NCBI RefSeq assembly: GCF_958450345.1
Contig: NC_088781.1
Span: 77,558,806 to 77,622,805, forward strand
Direction of reading: 5' to 3'
DNA: 64,000 bases
Source: Calliphora vicina
Lineage: Eukaryota; Arthropoda; Insecta; Diptera; Calliphoridae
The notes below the pieces were generated by a model. The model worked only from the letters and a program-made list of their open reading frames with translations, had not been told where the DNA came from and did no database searches. Positions within the stretch are counted from its first letter, which is position 1, and every line of letters begins with the position of its first letter. Positions 53,931 to 64,000 of the stretch are shown here, in pieces. The translations under genes were made by a program, and so were the position numbers.

Positions 53931-54224
53931 TAAGAAATATTATTGAAATATGTTATATTGCGCTTTTATAGGATATTTCAGCATTTTGAGTAATAATAAG
54001 AAATAAGAATTGTAAAATTAATATCACAATATATAGGTACAAAAACTTGTAATTTTAGAAATTGTAGTTTACAAGTGCAAAAAGCCACAAGTGTTGTGAA
54101 AATTTTAATGAAACACAATTCATCAGCAATTGTAAGAATTAGACTTGTAAGTGTAACTTGTAAACTTGTAGAATTGTAGTTTAGTGAAATAGGCCCCAGA
54201 GAAGTACATTTAGAAGTGGCCTAT

Positions 54225-55635
54225 TAGAGTTGGGTTTATTAGCTCAGTGAAATAATTGATTAAAATTTTATTTAAACTAATATTTTTGCGGAAAAAAGAG
54301 TTAATTTTTTATTATTTCTAATTTCCGATGCTAACCAAATGTTTAGACAATATTTGTTAAGTAGAACATTCACTAACTATAAGATATTCTTTTACCACAA
54401 AATAATAAAATTACCAAAAAACTCAAGATATTAACTGGAATTTGAAAAAGGAAAAATATTTTGATGATCTGATAATTGTGATCCAAAATAAAAATGTGAC
54501 AATAACTAAACCAAAATGAATATTGTTGCAATTTTTTGGGGGTTTTCCCATTTACATAATGTTAGTTATCAATTGGCAAAATATATATTTTACCTGACTT
54601 TTACAACTTATATATATATGATCAACAAAATATCTACTAAAAATACGAAAGAAAAATAGTTTTGTGATACAATTTGTATAAAAATATTATCAACATTAAC
54701 TTAATTATTTATATAACAATATATAAATTTAATTAAGAATATCAGTACTTTGTATTTTTTTAATTATGTTTTTGGTAGATATAATCCCACTAATGAATTT
54801 TTGAAATAGTATTTTTTTTACTAATTACAAACTTTCAATTACAATTATTATTTTAACAATAACAATTATGTATTTCCCTTTTCCATTATTATTTTATGAA
54901 ATATACTTACAAACTGTAGCAATACTCTTTCTTTATTTCATTCTACATCACCATACCATAAATAAATTCACACTCATTCAATAGCACACATATAAAAATT
55001 CATGAAAACAAAAACAATTTGAATAACTCTAATAATTCTTGAAACAGTTCATACAAACGTATCATATCAAAGCAAAAATATATACGCGGAAGCATACGAT
55101 CATATACATACATAACAAACCTACATTCGAATGCGTTTTATTTTTGTTGGACACAATACCACAAAGTATACAGAGGTGTCAAATTTGACAGTTCAAAAAC
55201 ACTAAAATCAGCTTTTTTTGAAATTGTTTCGATAGAAAGAGAAAACAAATTTGCGGTTTAATACAGACAGTGCGTTAAAACAAACAACTATATAAATAAG
55301 CACAAAACCAAACCAGTTGAAATTGTTTCGAGAGAAAGAGACAAATATATTTATTTTGTCGTGTCGCCTCTGTATACTTTGTAACAATACTCACTCACTT
55401 TTCAATGTCAGTGAGCGAAATAATGTTACAGAATTGACGAGTAAAGTGAAACATGTGAAAAATGTTTGAGCAGCTCTTTCATGAGTACTGAAAGAAACAT
55501 GAGCATAAAACAAAACCGCTCAGTTGAAAACGCTCAGTGCTGAGCTGAAACCGCTCAGTATGATGAATGATTCACTTCGCTCAGTTGAGTGAATAGTTCA
55601 ATTGAACTAGGTCATTCATGAGCTACACAACTCTA
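54225..55635. mobile_element. hAT-type non-autonomous element, 1.4 kb
   Basis: TGGCCTAT is duplicated exactly (54217-54224, 55636-55643) in the middle of the integrase reading frame. The ends are TAGAGTTGGGT and, inward from the right, TAGAGTTGTGT. The 8 bp duplication and short ends fit hAT. No transposase is seen. The right 250 bp repeat GCTCAGTTGAGTG and related motifs in both orientations. A MITE sits at 55160-55383. Confidence 0.85.
55160..55383. mobile_element. MITE with CACAAAGTATACAGAGG end, 224 bp
   Basis: The ends CACAAAGTATACAGAGGTG and, inward from the right, TACAAAGTATACAGAGGCG are flanked by ACAATAC on both sides (55153-55159, 55384-55390), a 7 bp duplication. GAAATTGTTTCGA is repeated inside. 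Related to 23892-24404. Confidence 0.8.
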
Positions 55636-56411
55636 TGGCCTATGATCTCTCTACTGATTCCTGTATTTTGGCTATACGGAATTTTATAAATCGTCGTGTC
55701 ACCCCTTTGAAGATTCGGAGTGATACCGGAAAGAATTTTGTTGGTGTTAACCAAGAAGCCCAGCGATTTGATGAAGTATTTGATCTGGTTAAAATTGAAG
55801 ATGAGTTGTCCGCAAGGGGCATTGAATGGCAGTTTAATTGTCCACATAATCCTGCAGAAGGTGGTATATGGGAGCGAATGGTTCAATGTGTTAAAAGGGT
55901 TTTAAGAGTAACCCTAAAAGAAGTCGCCCCAAAAGAGCACACCTTGCAAAGTTTTTTAATTGAAGCCGAAAACATCGTGAACTCTCGCCCATTGACTCAC
56001 TTGCCTGTCAGTGCGGAAGACGAAGAACCATTGACGCCTAATCATTTCTTGTTGGGTTCTGCAAATACGGCTCAAACGCCAGAAGGTATTGAGATTACAA
56101 AGCCAGTGGTACTGAAGAAGCAGTGGCGAATTGCTCGACAACTACGAGATCATTTTTGGAAAAGATGGATTGTGGAATATTTGCCCACACTTACAAGACT
56201 GTACAAATGGTGCGAATATACGAAGCCTGTGGCCCCGGGAGATATTGTACTAATTTGTGTTCCAGCTGTTTCCCGTCGAGATTGGAAGAGAGGTCGTGCC
56301 GTAAATGTGTTTCCTGGCGGTGATGGTGTAATCCGAAGAGCTGATGTCCAAACAAGTAGTGGAATACTTAAACGCCCAGTTTCCAAACTAGCAGTCCTTG
56401 ATTTGGAGTAG
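55636..56411 (+). pseudogene. BEL/Pao integrase, C-terminal part
   Basis: Continues the integrase after the hAT-type insertion: YDLSTDSCILAIRNFINRRV, then KIRSDTGKNFVG (second catalytic Asp), CPHNPAEGGIWERMVQCVKR (catalytic Glu) and PLTPNHFLLGSAN, ending KRPVSKLAVLDLE before a stop next to the polypurine tract. This stretch of about 258 codons has no internal stop, the best preserved part of the element. The conserved TDxGxNF reads SDTGKNF. Inactive because the rest of the gene is broken. Confidence 0.85.
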
Positions 56412-56429
56412 TGAATCGTTGTCGATCCA

Positions 56430-56441
56430 CGGGGTGGGGAA
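56430..56441 (+). other. Polypurine tract
   Basis: CGGGGTGGGGAA directly before the 3' LTR. Confidence 0.65.
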
Positions 56442-56996
56442 TGTCGCCAATGGCTCATATATTTATTTATTTAAATTTATTACGATTTTTATTTTTATTA
56501 ATTTTGAATTATTTTGGTTGATTATATTATTGTTTGTGAGCTACCTTAATGTTTACTTAAATTGTCTTATTTACCAATTGTATGATCATTGTTGTTTGGT
56601 TCATTTGTCCGTTAAGATTTTTTATATTGTTTTGTATTCCCTTTTGTTCATATTTGTTTACGAACTAATCGCACTTTTTGTCCCTAAATTATACTGCAGT
56701 ATTTTCGTTCAGTTTATTTATTTGGAAATGAACTGTTGTAATAGTACATAAACAAAAATAAATTTGTTGGCTCAGTAATAACTGGCTTTAGAATTAAAAT
56801 TTTGTTTGTTGGGGATAAAGACTGCGGTAAGTCGCTTAATGTATTTATAAGTTATTTTTTTGTAATAAGTTGTCTTTTTAGAAATAAACGATTGCTCAAG
56901 TATATGCATCATTAATTGTAAATTTGTGGTTCATTTATTTGGGACTTGTTAAATTCGCTGTCCTCAACATATAGGCTCAGGTCGCAGCCAGCGACA
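56442..56996 (+). repeat. 3' LTR of the second BEL/Pao element
   Basis: 555 bp; about 15 bp longer than the 5' LTR owing to small insertions such as GATCATTGTT near 56583. Confidence 0.9.
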
Positions 56997-57001
56997 ATCT
57001 T

Positions 57002-57300
57002 CAATGCCAAAACGGACCGGTACGAAATATTTCAGAAACATCTAGTAGAATAAAGGCCCCTAGTTTTGATGGCAGCACACCGTTTAATGTTTTCAAGTTA
57101 CAGTTTGATACAGTTGCCTTTAAAAACATGTGGAACAACGACGAAAAAGCTATAGAGTTGACATTGGCCTTAGAAGGAAATGCAGCAGCAGTTCTTGAAA
57201 GCATGCCAGCGAGCAACAGAAATTGTTATGATGATATAATGGAGGCGCTACAGCTTACCTATCCAGGGGAAAACAACCCCTGGACCATATCAATATAGAG
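57002..57300 (+). pseudogene. gypsy gag, continuation
   Basis: The frame reads IKAPSFDGSTPFNVFKLQFD, then LTLALEGNAAAVLESMPAS and DDIMEALQLTYPGE. This pattern is the capsid region of 412/mdg1-like or related gypsy gag. It ends at a stop near 57298 where the sequence jumps to integrase. Confidence 0.7.
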
Positions 57301-57389
57301 GCAGTTGTTAATGGAATTCGCGATCCTGAAATAAAATATGCGGTTGTGTCCGCAATGTGTAGCAGCCAAAGGTCCAAAGTAGAAGTCGT

Positions 57390-57730
57390 GGTCATCTTCA
57401 GCATTACAACTCAGGTGCGCCATTTGAGCGGTTGCAATGGATGTAGCAGGCCCTTTTCCTGTCAGTGATGCCGGAAACCGTTACGTTCTAGTGTTATGGA
57501 TTATTTCAGCGAATATCCAGAGGTATATGCCACACCCAACCACGAAACAAGAACGGTCGTAGGCGTATTTGTGAACAACTGGATATGCCGCTATGGAGTT
57601 GCACTCTGATCAGGGTAGAAATTTTGGATCTGCCGAATTCAAGGAAATGTGCGATTTATACGGAATAAGAAAAAAACAGAAAAACTCCACTACATCCTCA
57701 ATCTGATGGCATGGTCGAAAGATTCAATCG
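57390..57730 (+). pseudogene. gypsy integrase core remnant
   Basis: In shifted frames the plus strand gives ERLQ(W)MDVAGPFPVS with the first catalytic Asp, a DYFSEYPEVYATP segment, ALHSDQGRNFGSAEFKEMC with the second Asp, and HPQSDGMVERFNR with the Glu. This is a Ty3/gypsy integrase signature. At least three shifts break it. It ends in unrelated sequence near 57740. Confidence 0.75.
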
Positions 57731-57740
57731 TAGACCGTAC

Positions 57741-58512
57741 CTCAAAAAAAGTTCGCCGTGGACCCCCTAATATGAAGTATTTCTGCAAGGCAGTTAAATT
57801 TTTTTTTGCCGAATGTAGGGGTCGCATTTTTACATTTTTCGTTATATTTTTTCCATTTACAGTTGAATCTTAAAGTACAGTGTGGATAATTTGCGTTTTT
57901 TGTTTTGTTTGATAGCTGACGTTTTTAATATACATACCTTATTTTGGTATATTAATTTGTAGATTAGGTTGTGGCGGAATGTAGTTATGATGTCTAGAAA
58001 ATTGATAGTTATTTTCTTAAGAATTATTAGCCATAATTTAAGTAAGAATTTTTTTGCATCGTTTTTTGTGGTACACTTTTAAGTATGTTATTGTCCAATA
58101 ATATTGATGAAACATATATGGTTTAAAAGGTTATTATCTCTAGATATGCACAATATAAAAAAAATTCAAAATTCTTTCCATAAAAGTGGTCAAATTTCCT
58201 CGTAAAAATTAAAAGGCCAACACATATTTTAAAGAAATCTAATAAAAACAACCAGAATTTTTTACATAAATCAATTTTAAATCGTCTTATATAATTTGAA
58301 CACAAAATATCGCGAAACTTTAACTTTTTCTAGCCTAGCAAAGTTCCAATGGCCTTAAAATCATTTTTCAAGCTTCTTTACATGGTGGATCCAGGTTGTA
58401 AATATGAGCAGGATGAGAGGAGACACAGATTAGATGAAAAAATACAAATGAAAATGAACAAAGTAAATTCAATGACATCCTGAAACCCAACTTTTCAAGT
58501 TTCTTATTACAT
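57741..58512. other. Unassigned gap
   Basis: No gene or element ends are recognised. The open frames here are short and A+T-biased. Confidence 0.4.
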
Positions 58513-59449
58513 ACACTGAAAAAAATTACGACAAATCAGTTGTCATATTAATTACCATATTCGTCAATACAATTATTTTTTTAATTGAAAAGGCACCAAC
58601 AACCGATTTGTAGATACAAAAAATATTTTTGTTACTTAAAATTGTTAACACTCAACAATAAATTTTAACAACGAGTTTGTGAAATTAAACAATAAAGTTG
58701 TTAATAGTCAACAGTAAAATTTTAACAATAGGTTTGTAACATTGAATAATTATATTGTTACTAGTTAATTATATATGTATGCAATAGCTTTTTCTTCTAT
58801 TAATTAAAAATGCAAATATATGGTTTTAATTGGTTTTTTTATTATTATAAGCAAATTTACAATTTATTGTAATAATAACATATGTAAATTGAAAATATAC
58901 ATACATAAAGTTAAATCACGCATGTATTACCATTTTCTCACCAGCTTAACCAGTTATATGACCAGTATCCCCTTTCACGAGTGGTTATGCAGATTCTTCC
59001 AGTATTGTTATTATATGAGTTTCTTCTACACTTGACGCATTTGATGATGAAAAGAGTCCAGTGGAATCCTGTTAAAAAAAGTTTTGTATATAAAATCGGT
59101 GTCCATTTTTTGTCTATTGCAATATTATAGTTACAGATTCAACTTACCATCTAGAATACTCCAATTCCTTTATAATTTACAAGAGAAAACATATTTCTTG
59201 TGAAACAAAAAAATGTGTATACATATTTTTCTTGAATTTTTATTTCCTTGAAACATTTATTTTTGTTACTTTCAATATAATATTTCTATTGAATTTTAAC
59301 AACTAAAATTGTTAATAAATATCTATAAGAAATTGTTGATATGAGTATTAAAAAAACATATTGAATTAAAAAATTATTGAAAATTTAAATAATATTTCAA
59401 ACAATTTTTTTCAATTACTTAATAACTGTTACCATTTTTTTCTGTGTAG
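58513..59449. mobile_element. Inverted-repeat element, about 0.9 kb
   Basis: ACACTGAAAAAAATTAC at the left and, inward from the right, ACACAGAAAAAAATGGTAAC resemble each other. Both arms carry TTAAT and AATTGTTA motifs. No gene and no clear duplication, so the call is tentative. Confidence 0.45.
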
Positions 59450-59492
59450 TAAGCTTTTTATCAAAATGTGGGTCTTTCATCAATGTGCGTAT

Positions 59493-59687
59493 TTATTGTA
59501 GCACAAATATTCCTTCTTTGAGTTTAACTTGGAAAATACTGCTTAAATATATGTAAATAGAATGAACAAAATTGTTCATCAAACCAAGTTTTATGTGGAG
59601 TGATGGTAAAATGACACATTTACGATCTATCGATGGTATATGTTTCACATTCGATTTTCCGCAAACAAACGCTGACATTTTGGCCAT
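59493..59687 (-). pseudogene. Second copy, fragment of the uncharacterised transposon protein
   Basis: The 64-codon frame has VILPSLHIKLGLMNNFVHSI and FQVKLKEGIFVLQ. The first segment aligns with ILPPLHIKLGLIRNFVRAL in the gene remnant at 4883-6373. The last segment runs through the position where that gene has its proposed intron, here without interruption. The rest of the gene is not seen; the preceding residues (MAKMSAFVCGKSNVKHIP) match only at the end. It is a short relic near the inverted-repeat element 58513-59449. Confidence 0.6.
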
Positions 59688-59959
59688 GCTTTTGATGCAT
59701 TTAAGTAGTTGCGACGACCACTTAGTTCAGTATTCATATTGGAATTTCAATTAAATGTGAATAAATATGTCGACGTTATCGAATAGGAACGATTACTAAA
59801 CAAAACAAAATAATAAAAAAGTACAATACGTCGAAAACAGTAACTGTTTCTTTTAACCCTCAAGTGAGGGTAGTAAAATAATTATTGACATGTACCTCGA
59901 AAACTAGACGTGATGGATAACACATACGTTTGGAACATTTAATCTATGACTGATTACCT

Positions 59960-60420
59960 ATTCATTCCAGCTAACAGTTAAAAGTGTTTTTCGGAAGCGG
60001 GCCTTATTTGGGAGCTATGACTAATTATGGACTGATCGCCATGAAATTAGGTCGTGTGGTTTATGTCTATATTGAAGTTATTTCTGTTGAGTTATTTCTG
60101 TGACATGAAATAACTTCCGTATACATAATACTTATTGGAAAGGAATTTCGTGTATATACGTATATTAATTAAACATTTATGATGGATAAAGTCCAATTTT
60201 GGGAGGCTATGTGAAAAAATGGACCGATTTCAGCTAGTTTGAATAGGCTTCGTCCTTGGGCCAAAAAAATTGTATGTAGCAAATTTTATCGAAATATCTT
60301 CAAAATTGCGACCTGTACTTTGTTTACTAGAATGCATTTATACTACTTGAGTCCGAAATTGTTCAAGCTCAAAACGAGCAAAACAAAATGGGTATCTAAA
60401 TAAAGGAGAGTGCACGTACT
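59960..60420. repeat. Degraded body of repeat R, inverted
   Basis: GGGCCTTATTTGGGAGCTAT and TTTTGGGAGGCTATG are inverted relatives of the CATAGCTCCCATATAAGG motif of repeat R. No borders are visible. Confidence 0.5.
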
Positions 60421-60869
60421 TTAAAATGGTACTATATTTCGATCACTGGATAGTTTCTTCTATAAATATATACATATTACTACAAAAAGTTACGAAACAA
60501 ATCAAGATCCCAGTAACAGTTTATATTTTCATAATTTAGTTTGTATTAATATTCATATATTCTGCATTGAAGGCCTTCGGCCGGCCAAAGGGACTTAAAA
60601 TTCTGGGGTGTATCGTACACCAGCTTCGATAAAATCACTTTGTCTGTGTATCAAAATTTCCTGAAGTACTGTCATAGAAATTCAAAAAAGCATTTTTGGT
60701 TCACAATGTTAATAAACAGTACCATATTATAAACATTATGAAAATGTAAGCAGTTTCGCCGATCTTGATTTATACCGAAGTTACAATTCTAAAAACAAGT
60801 ATTTCAAAATGTTTAATTTAGGACTTGAAACAATGAATAAAATATTTGTTATTTAGTAAAAAAAGGCTG
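60421..60869. other. Unassigned gap
   Basis: No gene is seen. A short GC-rich palindrome, GGCCTTCGGCCGGCC, lies near 60571. Confidence 0.4.
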
Positions 60870-61324
60870 AATGATTTTGGAATAGATTTCGACGGGGCGC
60901 CAGTGGTGTGAACATATGCTGGCGAAGTATTAGCAGAATCACAATTAATAATCTAAATATTAACTTAGATTAAAATGGTGTTGAAAGTGTTGAGGATGAT
61001 ATTTATAATGATGTTATTAACCGCGTAGGTAAGTGTTGCAAAATATTTAATAAATCTAATGATAAACACAAAACATTGCAAACTTAGGTTTGTTTCAAGA
61101 TAAACATGGAGTTCGTCTTGCATGTAAATGATGTTAAACATCGTTGGACATCTTTGTCTAACATGGTAATAAACTTTTTGCGTATTTATAAATACGTCAA
61201 TCATGCACTGACTGACTTCGAATTAGCCACGTTCACTGACAATGATATCAAACTTTTGACAGATTTGTGGGAATTACACAACCACTTGATTAAGCAAAGA
61301 TTCGGCAACGTTGATAGAGCTTGA
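60870..61324 (+). pseudogene. hAT transposase fragment
   Basis: In successive frames: RLNDFGIDFD, VESVEDDIYNDVINRVGKC, then CKIFNKSNDKHKTLQT and LHVNDVKHRWTSLSNMV, followed by FLRIYKYVNHALTDFELATF and LLTDLWELHN. The VKxRWxSxxxM motif is characteristic of the middle of hAT transposases. Stops after LQT and at 61322-61324 and frame changes show decay. Both the BED finger and the C-terminal SERxFS segment are missing. Confidence 0.7.
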
Positions 61325-61809
61325 GTGTATAATACAATTTGTTATAAATAATTTAGAATGAATAATTCATTTAGTAAAGAATTAGTTACTAATTTTAAAA
61401 CTTAAAATAATGAACGACGTAAAAAAGTTTTTAGTACGGTTATATTGTACTTGAATTCAGAATCATGTCCAACTTCTCACATTTTTAAAGCATAGCTCAA
61501 AAACGGAAACTAAACAGTTTACTATTCAATTAATTGTTCGGGAGGGAATCTGATCAGAATATTTCTGATGAAAATTAATTGATGGACTGACTTTGTTTTA
61601 GAATGTTTTTTAAATCAATATTTAACTTTAACGTTATTTTTTGTTTTCTTTAACAATAAAATATTAACAAACAAACCTACATCAAAACTACATTCTTTAC
61701 TTTTTTAAAAATTTTAAATTATTTGAATAATTCGATTAATTTTAAACGTGTGATCGAGTTAAAATCTCTTATTCGAACAAGAGAAAAATCGAATAATTTG
61801 AATACCCTA
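61325..61809 (+). mobile_element. 3' end of a hAT-like element
   Basis: A+T-rich sequence ending in AATAATTTGAATACCCTA at 61809, the same terminal motif as at 8276, 20539 and 35258. Its position after the hAT coding fragment links that terminal motif to hAT. Confidence 0.5.
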
Positions 61810-62261
61810 GTATGTACTTACCTTTGAAATTTATTTTATTTGCATATGGAAATAAATAATTATGTATTGACTATTTATAGTATTTCTTTGAATATCATAT
61901 ATATATGTGTGTATATAGTTTTATGTGCGTTTATATTTATGCGTGTAATGTAATGTTAAAATAACGAGGTAAATGTTATAGAAAAAATAAATAAGTAAAC
62001 GTATTTCGGTTAATTTGGTAATCAGGTATTATTTTTTGTAATATATACGATGTTAATGATGTATTATTTTGTGTTTGGTAGTATGTTATCATCCTGGGAA
62101 AACCGTTTCTGTAAAAAAAAGCAATATTCCATTACCAGATATGTTTATATTAAGTAGTGTTCGGTAAAATGCACGTTCGGAAGTTCATTTTGCTACAACA
62201 TCAAAAGCTTGTTAAATATGTAATGTACATACATAAATACATATATACATTAGAGTGACAG
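61810..62261. other. Unassigned gap
   Basis: A+T-rich, without a recognised gene or element ends. Confidence 0.4.
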
Positions 62262-64000
62262 CCGATTTTTTTTTTTAGATTTCAAAGAGTGCCGGGTGGA
62301 ATATTGTGACACTAGGCCTAAATATTAAGTGCTGAAAATTTGAGCCAAATCGGGCAACGATTTCTGGACGCGCATCGAGGTCAAAGTTCAGATATATGCA
62401 AAATTTTACTGTTAATATGGAATAAATAGGTGAAACTCGTTAGCTTTCTGCATTGTTTTCTAGAAATATGTAGATTTATTTATATTAATGAATATTACAT
62501 TAAAAAAAAGTTTTGGAAATTAACCCTGTATCTCCTTTGGTTCAAAATGACCCAAAAACTGTATTATCGCCAAAATTAGAGAAAAATGCAAATTTTTCAG
62601 TTTTTGAAAAAAATTTGCTACTAAATAAATACTTTTGCAATTGAATGCAAAATAATCGAAATATGTACGTAATTATCGTTGTAATGAGATATAAATGACA
62701 AAATTTGATTAAAAAATGTTAAAGTTATTACAAATTCGCCAGACCATTACCGTGTTTCAGACCACTTGAACAAAAAATTTAGAAAAAAAATTTAGATATT
62801 TCGAGAAAAATTAAAATAAAAGCTCATTTTTACTTAAAATATGTCCATATTTACTTGTATATGAGTTTTTGTCTTCGTAGGATACCGTTAACCTATTCGC
62901 AGGTATGGCCAAAAAAAATAATTTTTTTTAACGGCTGTTTCAAAACTCTATTTTCAAATTTTTAAAAATTTTGTTAAACAAATTTCAGATTTTTTCGATC
63001 ATCACATTGAGGTTTATTGAGATCAAAATAGGGAATACAAATATGAAAAAATTATGTCAATACCTCTTACAGTTTTTCCGTACCTGCGATTTAAATTTTG
63101 AGTTTTTCAAGAAAAACAAATTTTTTGTCCATATTTAGGCGAATGAGTCCAATTTCCTTACTGTTATAAATTTTAAGTAAAACCTATTCACAATATTATA
63201 GTCCTTGTAATTTTAAATATGTTCTGAAAGTTTTACTAAAATCGGAAAACGCTAACCTTTGAATCGTGAAGGTCAAAGGTCAAATTTTTCAATATTTGGA
63301 ATTTCTAATGAAAAGATAGCGAAATGTTACATATTTTTGGGCCGACTTTCATGAAACTTGAGGAAAATATAACATAAAGTCCAGAATTTAAAATAACAGC
63401 ACAAAAATGGAAATTAACCCTTAGCAGCACTTGGGGTCCAAATTATTCTCAACTTTTAAAATCAAGAAAAACACAACCATTTTGACCCCAAGTCCTCTTA
63501 AAGGTTAAAATTCATTTTTGCACTGTTGTTGTAAATGCTAGACCCCAATATATATTTTCCTCAAGTTTCATGAAAATCGTCCCAAAAATATGTAACATTT
63601 CGCTATCTTTTCATTAGAAATTCCAAATATTGAAAAATTTGGCAGTTGACCTTCACGATTCAAAGGTTATCGTTTTCCGATTTTAGTAAAACTTTTAAAA
63701 CATATTTAAAATTACAAGGACTATAATATTATGAATTGGTTTTACTTAAAATTTATAACAGTAAGGAAATTGGACTCATTCGCCTAAATATGGACAAAAA
63801 ATTAGTTTTTCTTGAAAAATGCAAAATTTAAATCGCAGGTACGGAAAAACTGTAAGAGGTATTGACATAATTTTTTCATATTTTTATTCCCTATTTTGAT
63901 CTCAATAAACCCCAATGTGATGATCGAAAAAGTCTGAAATTTGATTAACAAAATTTTTAAAAATTTGAAAATGGAGTTTTGAAACAGCAGTTAAAAAAAA
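62262..64000. repeat. Large palindromic element, cut by the window end
   Basis: 62922-63442 and 63480-64000 are inverted copies of equal length (521 bp in view) around a 37 bp loop, with few mismatches and no net insertion or deletion. The left arm probably starts near 62262 (GAGTGACAGCCGATTTTTTT), so the full palindrome may be 2.4 kb and extend past the window. No coding sequence. It resembles a foldback element. Confidence 0.85.

Larger units (their letters stand above)
52888..54198. mobile_element. Inverted-repeat element rich in ACAAGT, inserted in integrase
   Basis: The integrase codons for ...FTCLT are followed by this insert and then EVHLEVA from 54199. The right end, read inward, is GGGGCCTATTTCACTAAACT. 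AATTGTGTTTCATCAAAAT (52940) has an inverted partner near 54100-54120. Many CTTGTAAACTTGTAGAATTG repeats occur at both ends. It contains a hairpin at 53229-53336 and repeat R at 53571-53930. Exact left border and duplication are unclear. Confidence 0.6.
47657..56996 (+). mobile_element. BEL/Pao LTR retrotransposon with nested insertions
   Basis: LTRs at 47657-48196 and 56442-56996 share TGTCGCC...GCGACA borders; the duplication is ATCTT (47652-47656, 56997-57001). Plus-strand gag-pol runs from about 48689 to 56411, interrupted by insertions at 52888-54198 and 54225-55635. Without these it is about 6.6 kb. Many frameshifts, and a deletion removes part of the reverse transcriptase near 51170-51276. 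The LTRs differ by small insertions (for example an extra ATTT in the 3' LTR), suggesting an older insertion than the element at 36209. Confidence 0.9.
46909..57740 (+). mobile_element. Ty3/gypsy retrotransposon remnant split by a BEL element
   Basis: A 5' LTR (46909-47191) is followed by a primer-binding site (TGGTGTCAGAAGTGGGAT) and the start of gag. The element is split at 47656/56997 by the BEL element, with ATCTT duplicated. It resumes with gag (57002-57300) and then jumps to integrase (57390-57730). Protease, reverse transcriptase and RNase H are missing and no 3' LTR was found. Confidence 0.8.

Noticed and set aside
58820..59035. Small membrane protein
   Set aside because: A+T-rich frame inside an inverted-repeat element, with no supporting motif.

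Overview
The window contains no ordinary host gene that I can support. It is A+T-rich DNA made almost entirely of transposable elements (TEs), most of them broken and many inserted inside one another. The element mix (BEL/Pao and Ty3/gypsy retrotransposons, a LOA-type LINE with RNase H, Helitrons, hAT, mariner and Tc1 remnants, Harbinger-like MITEs) and the short interspersed fly-type repeats suggest a higher (cyclorrhaphan, probably calyptrate) fly. That assignment is inference from repeat style, not from a marker gene.

Layout. (1) 1-3746 and 28105-30909 are two nearly identical Helitron-like elements in opposite orientation, each with a 5' module, an internal array of roughly 120-170 bp repeats and a 3' hairpin followed by CTAG. 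They bracket about 24 kb. The left copy is preceded by an extra tandem copy of its 5' module. (2) 3997-8033 is a DNA transposon with CACCGTG ends and a TTA duplication. It carries a broken gene of a widespread but uncharacterised arthropod protein family, and a 1027 bp solo LTR sits in its right arm. (3) 8037-13147 holds hAT-like ends, a 1.3 kb inverted-repeat element, a Harbinger-like MITE, a Tc1 5' end, an unidentified two-exon coding fragment, another uncharacterised transposon-protein remnant and a Helitron helicase remnant. (4) 13148-20040 is a nest: an interspersed repeat split by an AATA-flanked inverted-repeat element, split by a LOA-like LINE (12 bp target duplication), split by a truncated second LINE. 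(5) 20290-28104 is a field of MITEs with readable target duplications plus hAT fragments, one with a start-codon microexon. (6) 30910-35983 has a mariner remnant, MITEs, a tRNA-like sequence and another uncharacterised transposon protein. (7) 36209-40199 is a BEL/Pao element with both LTRs but no protease or reverse transcriptase. (8) 40332-46905 has Helitrons, 8 bp-TSD MITEs and fly interspersed repeats. (9) 46909-57740 is a second nest: a gypsy remnant split by a BEL/Pao element, itself split by an inverted-repeat element and by a hAT-type element that carries a MITE. (10) 57741-64000 has short TE remnants and ends in a large palindrome cut by the window edge.

The reading frames belong to transposition machinery, and none looks intact. 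Several elements have lost their central catalytic segment while keeping their ends. What the window offers is a well-resolved order of insertions, several element families with clear ends and target duplications, and a few coding remnants of families whose biology is undescribed. Homology calls come from motifs recognised by eye; no database search was possible.
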